From positions 124,001 through 188,000 of the forward strand of contig NZ_JAUOPD010000004.1 in assembly GCF_030546745.1 (NCBI RefSeq): a DNA stretch of 64,000 nt, read 5' to 3'. Both the position numbers and the translations under genes were made by a program. Positions 29,837-39,261 of the stretch are shown in pieces. A model generated the notes under the pieces. That model saw nothing but the letters and a program-made list of their open reading frames with translations, was not told the DNA's origin and ran no database searches. This DNA is from Thalassotalea sp. 1_MG-2023 (GTDB taxonomy: Bacteria > Pseudomonadota > Gammaproteobacteria > Enterobacterales > Alteromonadaceae). How positions within the stretch are numbered: the first letter of the stretch is position 1; every line of letters starts with the position of its first letter.

Positions 29837-29861
29837 TATTTAGTTAAATTCACCACATTGA

Positions 29862-29890
29862 AAAAAGAGCGTTTTAAACGCTCTTTTTTA
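29862..29890 (+). terminator. Terminator after the DUF5009 gene
   Basis: AAAAGAGCGTTT pairs with AAACGCTCTTTT around a very short loop and is followed by further T residues. It is symmetrical and could act in both directions. Confidence 0.88.
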
Positions 29891-30101
29891 TTAGATAAAA
29901 ATCAGACTGAGACTTATTGTTAACTTATTGTTTTTATATGATTAAATATTTATTTCTGTGATTTTGACTCTCTATTAGTAGAAACGGCGCGATCTTTGTA
30001 ACAAGCATTTACAACTTTTATAATCGTACTTTTGTGTAATTCGTTATCATAATGACATTGACATAAAAGCTACGTCTAACATCATTCATGAGGAAATCGC
30101 G

Positions 30102-31295
30102 GTGACTCGAAAAAAACAAATAATACTTCCGATTGTCATCTTACTAGTTGGGGCAGTGATCTTTTTCGCTTTATCAAGTATGAAAAAGCCACCAGAGGAA
30201 AAACCTAAAGTTGATAATACACCTATTGTTGCGGTAGAAGAAATTTCTGTGGCTCCTTTAACATTAACGGTAGAGTCATACGGTGTGGTAACACCAAAAT
30301 ATGAAATTGAATTAGTGGCACAAGTTAGCGGTCAAATCGTTGAACTTTCTGAAAAGTTTGTTCGCGGAGGCTTTGTAACGAAAGGGCAAATACTCGCACG
30401 TATTGACCCCAGTGATTATCAAGCAGCGTTAATCGATGCGCAAGCTACTTTGGCTTCAGCAACCGCTTCATTACAAGAAGAAGTGGCACGTGGCAAGGTT
30501 GCAGAAGAAGAGTGGAAACGCATTCAAAATGCTTCACCCACAGCGCTTAGTCTTCGTAAGCCGCAATTAGCTCAGGAAAAAGCAAGGGTCAAAGCAGCAA
30601 AAGCAAGTGTTTTGCGTGCAGAAAGAAATCTTGAACGCACCTACTTAAAAGCACCGTTTGATGCCATGATTGAGTCTCGCCATATTGGCCTTGGGGCATT
30701 TGTTGCTACGGGCAGTAATATTGGCAAAATGCTAGGTACTGAAACGGCTGAAATAAGACTACCTGTTGCGGATAATCAACTGCAGTTTTTAGTTAATCAA
30801 GGTGAAGCAGCAACAGTGAATTTAGAAGGTGACTTTTCGGGCCAAAAACAAGTATGGCAGGCAAATATAGCACGAAGTGAAGGGGTCATTGATGACACCA
30901 GTAGAATGAGCTATTTAGTTGCTGAAGTTGTAGACCCTTATGGCTTAAAAACTACATCAGACGTCATTCCGCTTCGTTTTGGTTCTTATGTAAATGCTAA
31001 AGTTTTAGGCAAAGAGTTAGCGATGGCAACATCAGTGCCAAGGCATTTAGTCAACAAAGATCGCGTAGCGTTGTTAAACAAAGATTCAACATTAAAATTT
31101 GTTGATATTGAAATTGTTAGTCAAGACGGCGCCAATGTGATTGTTGCTAATGGCTTAAAAACAGGTGATCGTATGATCATTTCTGCATTAGATTACCCTA
31201 TTGATGGTATGAAATTGTCTTTAGCGGGTGAGGATGTTGATCTACCAGAAGCTGATGTTAACGAAGACGCGCAAATCGCAAGCGTTAAGGATTAG
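30102..31295 (+). CDS. RND efflux periplasmic adaptor (membrane fusion protein)
   Basis: Protein of 397 residues starting at GTG after GAGGAAAT; the ATG just upstream runs into a stop after five codons. One N-terminal membrane anchor (about 7-25) without a lipobox, then a barrel-sandwich/lipoyl hybrid domain (VSGQIVELSEKFVRGGFVTKGQILARID, about 75-103), an alpha-helical hairpin (about 110-180), the second lipoyl half (RTYLKAPFDAMIESRHIGLGAFV in part) and a beta-barrel. HlyD_D23-type adaptors connect the RND pump to an outer-membrane channel. The pump gene starts 3 bases after the stop. Confidence 0.93.
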   Translation: MTRKKQIILPIVILLVGAVIFFALSSMKKPPEEKPKVDNTPIVAVEEISVAPLTLTVESYGVVTPKYEIELVAQVSGQIVELSEKFVRGGFVTKGQILARIDPSDYQAALIDAQATLASATASLQEEVARGKVAEEEWKRIQNASPTALSLRKPQLAQEKARVKAAKASVLRAERNLERTYLKAPFDAMIESRHIGLGAFVATGSNIGKMLGTETAEIRLPVADNQLQFLVNQGEAATVNLEGDFSGQKQVWQANIARSEGVIDDTSRMSYLVAEVVDPYGLKTTSDVIPLRFGSYVNAKVLGKELAMATSVPRHLVNKDRVALLNKDSTLKFVDIEIVSQDGANVIVANGLKTGDRMIISALDYPIDGMKLSLAGEDVDLPEADVNEDAQIASVKD

Positions 31296-31298
31296 ATT

Positions 31299-34200
31299 AT
31301 GGATGATACTAATAAAGGCTTAATCGCTTGGTTTACGCGTAATAGCGTAGCCGCTAATTTGTTAATGGCATTCATCATTATTGGTGGATTATTAACAACA
31401 TTAACTATCAATAAACAAATGTTCCCTCAAGTTAAAATCAACTGGATAGAGTTTAGTGCTCCCTATCCTGGTGCAGCACCACAAGAAGTGGAAGAAGGGA
31501 TCACAATAAAAATTGAAGAAGCGTTAGAAACAGTTCAAGGACTAGAACGTGTTATCACCTATTCAAACCGTAACTTTTCACGTGGCTATTTTCGTGTTGA
31601 TGAAAGTTACGATCCTCAAGTCGTATTAGAAGAAGTTAAGTCAGCGATTGATTCGATACCTAGCTTTCCTGATGGCATGGAGCGCCCTACAGTTGAACGT
31701 ATAAAGTTTCGTCAAGAAGTACTTTATATCGCGCTGTATGGTGATTTATCAAGCGCTGAATTAAAAGAATTAGGACGTAGTATTCATGATGAAATACAAC
31801 AACTACCTAGTGTCAATATTTCTGAATTTTATGGTGGGTTAGGCTATGAAATTTCGATAGGAGTTAGTAAAGATAAGTTAAGAGAGTATGGCTTAAGCTT
31901 CAATGATGTTGCACGTGCAGTTAGGGGCCAGTCGCGTAATATGTCAGCGGGTCAAATTCGTGCTGAAAATGGTTACATTAATTTACGTGTTGAAAATCAA
32001 GCATATCGCGGTCATGAATTTGAGCGTATTCCTGTTTTAACCTTATCCGACGGCACCAAAGTAATGCTTGGTGATATCGCAACGATCAATGATGGTTTTC
32101 AAGAAGGCATTCAATACTCTAAATTTAATGGCATGAATTCAGCGACCTTTTTTATTGGCGCCGCTGATAACCAAAGTATTACTAATGTCGCAAAAGTTAT
32201 TCATAAATACATTGATCAAAAGCAAGAGCAATTACCTGCTGGTGTAAAGTTAGAGCCTTGGGTTGATTTAACGTATTACTTACAAGGCCGTTTGGACATG
32301 ATGTTAGAAAACATGTTCAGTGGCGCTATCTTAGTTTTCTTGATGTTGGCATTGTTTTTAAGAATGCGTTTAGCCTTCTGGGTAATGATGGGTTTACCAG
32401 TGTGTTTCTTAGGAACTATCCTTGTTATGCCGATGGAGTTTGTCAATGTAACGATTAACATCACCAGTTTATTTGCCTTTATTTTAGTGCTGGGGATCGT
32501 TGTTGATGATGCTATTGTCATGGGAGAAAGTGCCCATACTGAAATGGAAGAAAAAGGTCATACCACGGAAAATGTTATACGCGGTGTTAAACGTGTAGCC
32601 ATGCCAGCTACTTTCGGTGTGCTCACAACAATAGCGGTATTTGTGCCTTTTGTTTTGGGAGATGGACCTGCCTCAGCGTTCAATAAGTCTATAGGTTTCG
32701 TGGTTATCTTTTGTTTATTATTTTCATTGGTGGAATCTAAGCTGATTTTACCGGCGCATTTAGCCAATATGAAAGTGAAGAAATTTAACGCTAAGAATCC
32801 GATGGATAGGGCTCGTCGTTGGATTGATACCAAATTATCTACATTTATTGAGAACGTATATCGTCCATCATTAGAAAAGTTTTTAGGGTATAGGTATGCT
32901 GTATTAGCCGTATTCTTTGCTGTTATTTTATTAAGTGCAGGATTGTTTTCAGGTGGTTTTGTACGCTTTGTTGGTCAACCAAAAATTCCACATGACTTCC
33001 CGCGTATATCTGTCGAAATGAATGTTGACTCTTCAGAAAAAGCAACATTAAACACGTTACTACGTATAGAAGATATTCTGACAACTGTTGATAATAAAAT
33101 TTTATCAGAGCATGGCAACGCGATGATTGCTGATATGAATGTTCGACTAAACGGACGAACTCGCGGTGAAATTACAGTGAAACTGGTTGAGCCTGAATTA
33201 CGTGCGATGGACACTTTCGAACTAGCAGAATTATGGCGCGCAGCAATACCAACGATGCCTGGCGTTAAATCTTTTGCCATTGATGATAATTTATTTGGCA
33301 GTGGTCGTGAAGATGGTGACATCAGCTTCCGTTTAGAAAGCCAAAGTGATGAACAGTTGCTCGCCGCAGCAGAAGAATTGAAAGCGAAGCTTAATTCATT
33401 AAAAGGTGTAGGCGATGTGAATGATAGTCGTCAAACGAGTGCGAAAGAGGTTCAGTTTACCTTAAAGCCATTAGCTCATAGTATGGGGTTAAGCCTGCAA
33501 GATATTGCTTCACAAGTGAGTTATAGTTTCTATGGCTTAGAAGCACAACGTATTTTACGTGACACTGAAGAAATTAAAGTGATGATTCGTTATCCATTAG
33601 CAGAGCGTAATTCTGTGGGACAAGTGGAAGATGTGATGATTCAAGCATCAAATGGTGCTGAATTACCTTTGTCAGAATTAGCAGATATTTCCGTTAAGCA
33701 AGGGGTGACCAGTATACGACGTGAAAATGGAAATCGTACAATAAACGTGTGGGCGAGTGTTGATGCTGATCAAGTCGAACCATTTAAAGTTGCGAACGAT
33801 ATTCGAGAAAACTTTATTCCCCAGTTAAAGCGTAAATACCCACAGCTCAACTCTGAGTTAACAGGGCGTATCCAAGAGGAAATGGATAGCTTTATCGATC
33901 AACTGAAAGGGTTTGTTATTTCAATGTTAGTGGTGTATTCGTTATTGGCTATCCCTTTAAAGTCTTATTCTCAACCCATTATGATTATGATTGTTATACC
34001 GTTTGGTGTAATCGGTTCAACCTTTGGTCATTTGATGTTAGGCATGGACCTTAACGCATTATCTTTATTTGGTATCATTGCCGCTGCAGGTGTAGTTGTT
34101 AATGATTCTCTGGTAATGGTTGATTATGTCAATAATTCACGTAGACAAGGAATTCCACTGAAACAAGCGGTGGTTCATGCCGGTACAAAACGTTTTAGAG

Positions 34201-34463
34201 CCATTATGCTGACATCTATCACTACGTTTATTGGCTTAGTTCCGATTGTATTCTTTGAAACGAGTATGCAAGCTCAAATTGTTATACCGATGGCAGTGTC
34301 TCTATCCTTTGGTGTATTGTTCGCTACGGTAGTAACACTAATATTGATACCGACGTTATATGTGGTTTTTGAAGATTTGAAGCGCTTAGTACGTCGTAAA
34401 AAAGCAGTAGACTCGAAAGATATTAATTCAAAGCTTTCAGTAGAAGCGGTAAAAAATACTTAA
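31299..34463 (+). CDS. RND multidrug efflux pump inner-membrane transporter (AcrB/HAE1 type)
   Basis: Protein of 1054 residues, the normal size, with 12 predicted membrane helices and two large periplasmic loops after helices 1 and 7. The proton-relay aspartates appear in LGIVVDDAIVMGE (about residues 402-414) and the repeat partner AAGVVVNDSLVMVDYVNN near 935-950. PQVKINWIEFSAPYPGAAPQE fits the porter domain. It forms a trimer with the adaptor encoded just upstream and exports small molecules using the proton gradient. Substrates cannot be predicted. No TolC-type channel gene follows, so it must borrow one elsewhere. Confidence 0.95.
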   Translation: MDDTNKGLIAWFTRNSVAANLLMAFIIIGGLLTTLTINKQMFPQVKINWIEFSAPYPGAAPQEVEEGITIKIEEALETVQGLERVITYSNRNFSRGYFRVDESYDPQVVLEEVKSAIDSIPSFPDGMERPTVERIKFRQEVLYIALYGDLSSAELKELGRSIHDEIQQLPSVNISEFYGGLGYEISIGVSKDKLREYGLSFNDVARAVRGQSRNMSAGQIRAENGYINLRVENQAYRGHEFERIPVLTLSDGTKVMLGDIATINDGFQEGIQYSKFNGMNSATFFIGAADNQSITNVAKVIHKYIDQKQEQLPAGVKLEPWVDLTYYLQGRLDMMLENMFSGAILVFLMLALFLRMRLAFWVMMGLPVCFLGTILVMPMEFVNVTINITSLFAFILVLGIVVDDAIVMGESAHTEMEEKGHTTENVIRGVKRVAMPATFGVLTTIAVFVPFVLGDGPASAFNKSIGFVVIFCLLFSLVESKLILPAHLANMKVKKFNAKNPMDRARRWIDTKLSTFIENVYRPSLEKFLGYRYAVLAVFFAVILLSAGLFSGGFVRFVGQPKIPHDFPRISVEMNVDSSEKATLNTLLRIEDILTTVDNKILSEHGNAMIADMNVRLNGRTRGEITVKLVEPELRAMDTFELAELWRAAIPTMPGVKSFAIDDNLFGSGREDGDISFRLESQSDEQLLAAAEELKAKLNSLKGVGDVNDSRQTSAKEVQFTLKPLAHSMGLSLQDIASQVSYSFYGLEAQRILRDTEEIKVMIRYPLAERNSVGQVEDVMIQASNGAELPLSELADISVKQGVTSIRRENGNRTINVWASVDADQVEPFKVANDIRENFIPQLKRKYPQLNSELTGRIQEEMDSFIDQLKGFVISMLVVYSLLAIPLKSYSQPIMIMIVIPFGVIGSTFGHLMLGMDLNALSLFGIIAAAGVVVNDSLVMVDYVNNSRRQGIPLKQAVVHAGTKRFRAIMLTSITTFIGLVPIVFFETSMQAQIVIPMAVSLSFGVLFATVVTLILIPTLYVVFEDLKRLVRRKKAVDSKDINSKLSVEAVKNT

Positions 34464-34501
34464 CGATAAATACGGTACTAATTCGTAATAAGTAAAGATA
34501 A

Positions 34502-34524
34502 AGTCGGCGTTAAGCCGGCTTTTT
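34502..34524 (+). terminator. Terminator after the RND operon
   Basis: AGTCGGC / GCCGGCT stem (one T-G pair), loop GTTAA, then TTTTT. It lies 38 bases after the pump stop codon. Confidence 0.87.
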
Positions 34525-34647
34525 GCTTTCTGCCTTTTCTCGTTCAAACGGGTTTTTAATAATGTGTTCGTATCGCCAAAAGCTGAACAATAGCTGTGTT
34601 ATAAAAACACGATTTTCATTAATGACGTTGAATAGTGTTGGTGGCAT
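34510..34647 (-). CDS. Possible 45-residue small protein
   Basis: An open frame of 45 codons on the minus strand (begins MPPTLFNVINENRVF, ends FEREKAESKKPA). Its composition is protein-like, with an aromatic middle (LLFSFWRYEHI) and a charged tail. No Shine-Dalgarno is evident and its end runs through the RND terminator stem, so it may be chance or the remnant of a longer gene. No family recognised. Confidence 0.25.
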   Translation of the reverse strand: MPPTLFNVINENRVFITQLLFSFWRYEHIIKNPFEREKAESKKPA

Positions 34648-34820
34648 AGTTCAGGGTTATAGCGTGTTTAAAACCTGTAGAAACGCTATTAATCGAAGTG
34701 TTAATAATCAAGATAATTCCCAATAACCTTCACCGTGTATTTTTTGAGAGCTTTACTGTTTAAGTAATAACATTGCGTGTGAAAAACCGCTGCTGGAAAA
34801 TATCTACGGCCTATAAAGCC
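34648..34820. other. Intergenic remainder between RND operon and GGDEF gene
   Basis: Together with the terminator and the doubtful small frame this completes a 357-base gap. I see no further gene, repeat or clear promoter in it; it lies downstream of both flanking genes. Confidence 0.6.
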
Positions 34821-36128
34821 CTACAATAAATCGACGTTATTCGAGACAATCACCTTATTTCTTCCCTGTGCTTTTGCGGTATACAGCGCAACATCAGCTC
34901 TTTCTATAAGCTCTGCAATTGTTTCATTTTCTTTTTGAGCTAGGCCAAAACTCGCGGTAAGTTTAATGTTTTGAACAAAATTATGTTCGGCAATGAGCTG
35001 TCGTAAATCTTCTGCCAGTTCATTGGCTTCCAGTACTTTAGTGTTCGGACAAATTAACAAAAATTCTTCGCCGCCCCATCGAGCCAGGAAGTCAGATGTT
35101 CGACAGTTTTCACTAATAAGTTTTACAAAGTCTTTTAAAATAATGTCACCAATATTGTGTCCGTAGCGATCATTTAGTGGTTTAAAATGGTCTATATCGA
35201 TAAACATCAATGACATAACTTTTATTTCATTGGTAAAAATGTGTTCAATACCTTTGCGGTTTAGTGCGCCGGTTAATGGATCTCTTTCAGCTAAATCTTT
35301 TAATTCTTGAGATTCCACGTTCAATAATCTATTCAGTTGTTTTAGTTCAAAAGCACGTTGCTCGGCATTTTTTAATTTAGCTTTAGAACGGTATAAATTC
35401 ATAATTAGGCCAATTATTGCCGTGAAAACCCACATAGCAATAATGAAAGTAAACACTTGCTTATTAGTAAATACCTTACCGGTAAACTCAACTTTATCGA
35501 TTTCTATTTGGTAATGACCAGGGGAAATACTATTGCCTGTGGCAACCTCTACAACGAGAACTTGGTCAAACTCTGGACCTGCATACTCAATCGGGATTTC
35601 TTTTTCCCATAACCACCAGGTGGCTACTTGCATGGCGTTCAATGGAATATCAACGGGGTATTGGTTCTTTCTTGGCCAATACTCAATACCATTATATTTC
35701 CAAGTGCTGTCATCGTTGGGGAGTGAATAGTTCTGATTATAAGAACGAACTTGAAAGCGAAAGCTCGCTTTATTTTCGCCAATATATTTGGCATAAACAT
35801 GTGCGGTGCTATAACTTGATAAGTCAATTGGTTGTGACGGCATATTGTGAGCATCAACGCCAATAGAAAAAGTGATTTCGCAGAAGGGCCAAGCATAATC
35901 AGATTCAATGATATGGCAGTCGAGTAAATATTTATTACCTTTAGTGTGTAAACTGGCCTTGGATTTACCGCCGTTTGCGGTATCACTGATGGCAAAGGTT
36001 CGATACGGAGATTTTGTATCTAGCGTGAATGTTTTATTTAATGAAAAGCTATGTAAACCAATAACAACAAAGGTTAAGGAGATTAGAGCAAGTATAACTA
36101 TGTTGTCGAATTTTTCAGTCTGCATCAT
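34821..36128 (-). CDS. Membrane diguanylate cyclase with periplasmic sensor region
   Basis: Protein of 435 residues. A membrane helix (about 10-28) is followed by a periplasmic beta-rich domain (about 35-225, carbohydrate-binding-like in pattern, not identified), a second helix (about 228-250), a short coiled coil (about 255-285) and a GGDEF domain (about 288-432). The active site reads RWGGEEFLL (about 350-358) and an RTSD inhibitory site sits five residues upstream, so it should make c-di-GMP and be feedback-inhibited. FIDIDHFKPLNDRYGHNIGD is intact. It is divergent from a second GGDEF gene, sharing a 208-base promoter gap. Confidence 0.92.
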   Translation of the reverse strand: MMQTEKFDNIVILALISLTFVVIGLHSFSLNKTFTLDTKSPYRTFAISDTANGGKSKASLHTKGNKYLLDCHIIESDYAWPFCEITFSIGVDAHNMPSQPIDLSSYSTAHVYAKYIGENKASFRFQVRSYNQNYSLPNDDSTWKYNGIEYWPRKNQYPVDIPLNAMQVATWWLWEKEIPIEYAGPEFDQVLVVEVATGNSISPGHYQIEIDKVEFTGKVFTNKQVFTFIIAMWVFTAIIGLIMNLYRSKAKLKNAEQRAFELKQLNRLLNVESQELKDLAERDPLTGALNRKGIEHIFTNEIKVMSLMFIDIDHFKPLNDRYGHNIGDIILKDFVKLISENCRTSDFLARWGGEEFLLICPNTKVLEANELAEDLRQLIAEHNFVQNIKLTASFGLAQKENETIAELIERADVALYTAKAQGRNKVIVSNNVDLL

Positions 36129-36336
36129 TAAATTTTCTAGCTATAAATTAATACATCCTTATAGAAATTGACGTAAAAGTCCATAATTTACTGTTTTAAG
36201 TTTACGCATATATTGCATGTTTAAACAGCTGTTTTTGTTTTTTTGTTTGATTTATTTGTACCTATATTAATTCACTATACTCACGTATGATTATAGGTAC
36301 AGTAGCTAATTAGGTGGCGTTAACAATCATGAGAGG

Positions 36337-38256
36337 GTGTTCTGGTTGAAAGATAAATATCGCATTCGTATTCCAAGCTCTATTTTACTATGTTTATTGC
36401 TCGCTATTTTTACACGTGTTGTTGTCGCAAAAATGGAAGTTAGTGTCGATCAGCGTGATACAAATAATGATTACGTGTTAATGGATGAAGATATATATCG
36501 TGACCCATGGTCAGCCTATCAAACCCTGCTACAACACCAACCCTCTGAAGTTGAAGAAAAGCGTTACCAATGGTGGTTAATCCGTAAAGCACAGTCAGAG
36601 AACTTACTGTATTTTTATGAAAAATTTGAACAAACGTTAACGATATTAACACCTCTGTTATCTGACCAAACTGATCATGCAATTAAAGCGTATTTTTATT
36701 ATTTTTCTGGCTTAACCGAGCAGCGGAAAGGCAACTATAAACAAGCAAGAAGCTTATTTAACCGTGGAATGACCTTGGCTAAAGGTATTGAGTTAAATCA
36801 GGTATATATAAGAGCTAAGCAAGAACTTGCGTATACCTACAGTTTAGCAGACTTATACGATACTTCTCTGAAAGACTTACAAGAGGCTTTTGTTGAAGCT
36901 TTTGCGATGGAAGATCATTTCTTGATTGCGACAATTAATGAAACTTATGGCGCAATTTATGGTTATATGAGTCAATATCAAAAATCCATTGAATATTATC
37001 AAAAGGCTTTAGATACCTATGAACTGTTAGGGTATCAAGCACATGTCGCTGAAGCGATATATGGCTTGGCTACGACGTTTAGATATTGGAAAAAATATGA
37101 CCAAGCGATTTCGCTTTTTAAACGTTACCAAAAGAAAGTTAATTATACGCCTAACGAGCATCTTTCCTATTTTTCTGCTTATGGATTAGGTATGAGCTAT
37201 GCTGAAAAGGGGGATTGTCAGCAGGCACTTAGCTATATTGAACAAGCACTTAATTTAAATGGACTTGAAGATTATGATGCAGAACTTTATAAGCGTAAAG
37301 CGAGTTGTCATATCCAAAGAAGAGAGCTTGAAAAAGCTGAAACAGCAATAGAATCTTCCGAAGCTATTTTTGCAACAATGCCTGAATTAACAAATACAGC
37401 ATGGCAACTTGAAAATCAGAAAATTCGCGGACATTTGGCCTTTGCTCGCGAAGATTATAAGCAAGCCTATCAACTGATAACATCTTATTATCAAGCATAT
37501 AGCCAAGTATTAATCAATAACTCTACCAGCAGAGTCAATAATATTAGAGCGTCTCTCGAACTAGAGCGGCAAGAAGTTGAAGAAGCTTTGTCTAAACAGC
37601 GACAAAAGGCATCGACGTTAGCAAATAAAAATAGGGAGCAAAAAGCGCTACAGCAAAGTTATTTTATCGTGTTCTTAATCACATTACTGACTATTGTAAC
37701 AGTCGTTTTAACATACCAATTCAAGAATAACCGTAGAATAACAGCATTAACAAGAGTAGATGCATTAACCGGACTCTACAATCGACGCTTTTGCTTTGAA
37801 TCGTTAGAGGTTTTATTGGCGAAAACAAAGGTTGATAAAGGTGCTTTTACGATCATACTGTTTGATATTGATGATTTCAAAGCTGTCAATGATGTATATG
37901 GCCACCCAGTGGGCGATCAAGTATTGATTGAAGTTGCTCAAATAGCACGTGAAAGCTCTCGCCCAGGGGATATTGTTGCTCGGATTGGTGGCGAAGAGTT
38001 TATGTGTATTTTGCCACGCACAGATAATGAACAAGGTGTGAATGTGGCGGAAAGGATCCGACAAAATGTTGCTGGTTTCATTTTTAATAGTGAAAAAGAT
38101 CAAGGCCTTAATATTACAGCTAGTTTCGGTGTTTGTACTTCAACTAAATCTGAGGTAAATGCGAAAACATTATATGCAAATGCGGATAAAGCGCTTTACC
38201 AGGCTAAACAATCAGGTAAAAACAGCGTTAAAGATGGCAGTAGTAATGAAATATAG
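36337..38256 (+). CDS. Diguanylate cyclase with periplasmic TPR region
   Basis: Protein of 639 residues from a GTG; a TTG three codons later has better spacing to GAGAGG, so the exact start is open. A signal or anchor helix (about 10-30) precedes TPR repeats (about 120-400; QYQKSIEYYQKALDTYELLG and CQQALSYIEQALNLNG are typical units), a coiled coil, a membrane helix (about 441-463) and a GGDEF domain (about 475-635). RIGGEEFMCI lies near 549-558 with RPGD as inhibitory site five residues before GGEEF. It should synthesise c-di-GMP in response to a periplasmic signal sensed by the TPRs. Confidence 0.92.
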   Translation: MFWLKDKYRIRIPSSILLCLLLAIFTRVVVAKMEVSVDQRDTNNDYVLMDEDIYRDPWSAYQTLLQHQPSEVEEKRYQWWLIRKAQSENLLYFYEKFEQTLTILTPLLSDQTDHAIKAYFYYFSGLTEQRKGNYKQARSLFNRGMTLAKGIELNQVYIRAKQELAYTYSLADLYDTSLKDLQEAFVEAFAMEDHFLIATINETYGAIYGYMSQYQKSIEYYQKALDTYELLGYQAHVAEAIYGLATTFRYWKKYDQAISLFKRYQKKVNYTPNEHLSYFSAYGLGMSYAEKGDCQQALSYIEQALNLNGLEDYDAELYKRKASCHIQRRELEKAETAIESSEAIFATMPELTNTAWQLENQKIRGHLAFAREDYKQAYQLITSYYQAYSQVLINNSTSRVNNIRASLELERQEVEEALSKQRQKASTLANKNREQKALQQSYFIVFLITLLTIVTVVLTYQFKNNRRITALTRVDALTGLYNRRFCFESLEVLLAKTKVDKGAFTIILFDIDDFKAVNDVYGHPVGDQVLIEVAQIARESSRPGDIVARIGGEEFMCILPRTDNEQGVNVAERIRQNVAGFIFNSEKDQGLNITASFGVCTSTKSEVNAKTLYANADKALYQAKQSGKNSVKDGSSNEI

Positions 38257-38351
38257 AAGTCCGCTTGATGTATATTGTATAGCTTAATTAAATCTTCATA
38301 TTTAACAAATAGAAAAACAATAATGGATTTACTAACTATCCCTGTTTTTGA

Positions 38352-38608
38352 CGTTTAACGAGACTAATCAAAGCAACGAAAGAGAACATTGTAGCATTGG
38401 CTGAACAATATAATGTATCAGTTGCTAACTATATCGTAAGAGCCGGTAGTACAGATCAAGTGATTATTGATGTTGCTACCGAAACTAATGCAGGAATTGT
38501 GGTTATTGGTACTGTGGGTCGAACAAGATTAAAAGGGAAGTTAATTGGAAACATCGCAGTATTTTGAGTATTTTAAAAATCCATGTATTAGCGATTAAGC
38601 CTGAATAA
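38352..38608 (+). pseudogene. Frameshifted, 5'-truncated universal stress protein remnant (UspE-like)
   Basis: The frame open from 38352 reads NIVALAEQYNVSVANYIVRA and VIDVATETNAGIVVIGTVGR (partial quotes of the same frame), with IGTVGRTRLKGKLIGN matching the UspA/UspE nucleotide-binding GxxGR...GN pattern. The frame then stops at 38565, but a second frame from 38561 reads ILSILKIHVLAIKPE before its stop, which is the normal C-terminus of such proteins. About three residues are lost at the junction, implying a small deletion. There is no start codon or N-terminal half. This is a decayed gene, not a functional one. Confidence 0.8.
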
Positions 38609-38696
38609 AACAGACACAATGATAAAGTATGGGGTTATCATTGTGGTGCGTAAATCATGCTGTTAAGTGATACAAACTCCCTCATAGAGAGATAGA

Positions 38697-38915
38697 TCAA
38701 AGTGCTAGATCAATGACCATTTCCTTTAGTTCTTCTTTGGAAATTGAATTATCATGATTTGTGTCAAACCGCTTAAAAATACTTTCACACATTCTAATAC
38801 CTTTATCTTGTAAAAGTACGTCAATTAATTCAACAAATTCACTTCTGCTGATCTCACCATCTTTGTCTTCATCAAAGACTTCAAATAATTCGTCTACCCA
38901 CTGATTTAAATCCAT
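38697..38915 (-). CDS. Small EF-hand calcium-binding protein
   Basis: Protein of 72 residues with AAGGA ahead of the ATG. Two EF-hand loops are clear: DEDKDGEISRSE (about 15-26) is canonical with acidic positions 1, 3, 5 and 12; DTNHDNSISKEE (about 48-59) has Asn in place of the usual glycine at position 6. There is no signal peptide, so it should be cytoplasmic. The layout is calmodulin-like with a single pair of hands. Possible roles are calcium buffering or sensing; nothing nearby indicates a partner. It stands alone in a gene-poor stretch. Confidence 0.85.
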   Translation of the reverse strand: MDLNQWVDELFEVFDEDKDGEISRSEFVELIDVLLQDKGIRMCESIFKRFDTNHDNSISKEELKEMVIDLAL

Positions 38916-39261
38916 CAGGTGTCCTTAAATTCAATTACATCTAACTAGACTTTATCGCTAATTGGAGCCGATGTGAATGTTTATTTTAATTTTTCATAGC
39001 TTTAAATAGCAAATGTTTGAATAGTGCACAATTTATTAAAACCCAATACAAACACTATGAAATTAAACTCATCAACCAGTTAACAAATAAGAGAAACGGA
39101 ACTGAGTATTGATAAACAACCTGTTTGCTTATTTCTTGTATTGATAGTCACTAAAATTAATTTTGAATAATGCTTGTACAAATAAATTAAGTTATTTATA
39201 GTGAGTATACTGTATACAATATATTTATTTGTAGTCTAGCTTATAAGTAATTGTTATACAG
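38916..39261. other. AT-rich gap upstream of the EF-hand gene
   Basis: No coding sequence seen on either strand. The only noticeable element is a direct repeat of the palindrome GTATAC separated by one base (39205-39217), which contains a TATACT that could serve as a -10 for a rightward transcript. Confidence 0.5.

Noticed and set aside
34523-34726. Plus-strand 67-codon ORF after the RND terminator
   Set aside because: It starts inside the terminator, lacks a ribosome site and has no protein-like pattern.
39201-39220. Repeated GTATAC palindromes as a CRISPR-like or phage attachment repeat
   Set aside because: Only two adjacent copies; no spacer series and no second site elsewhere in the window.
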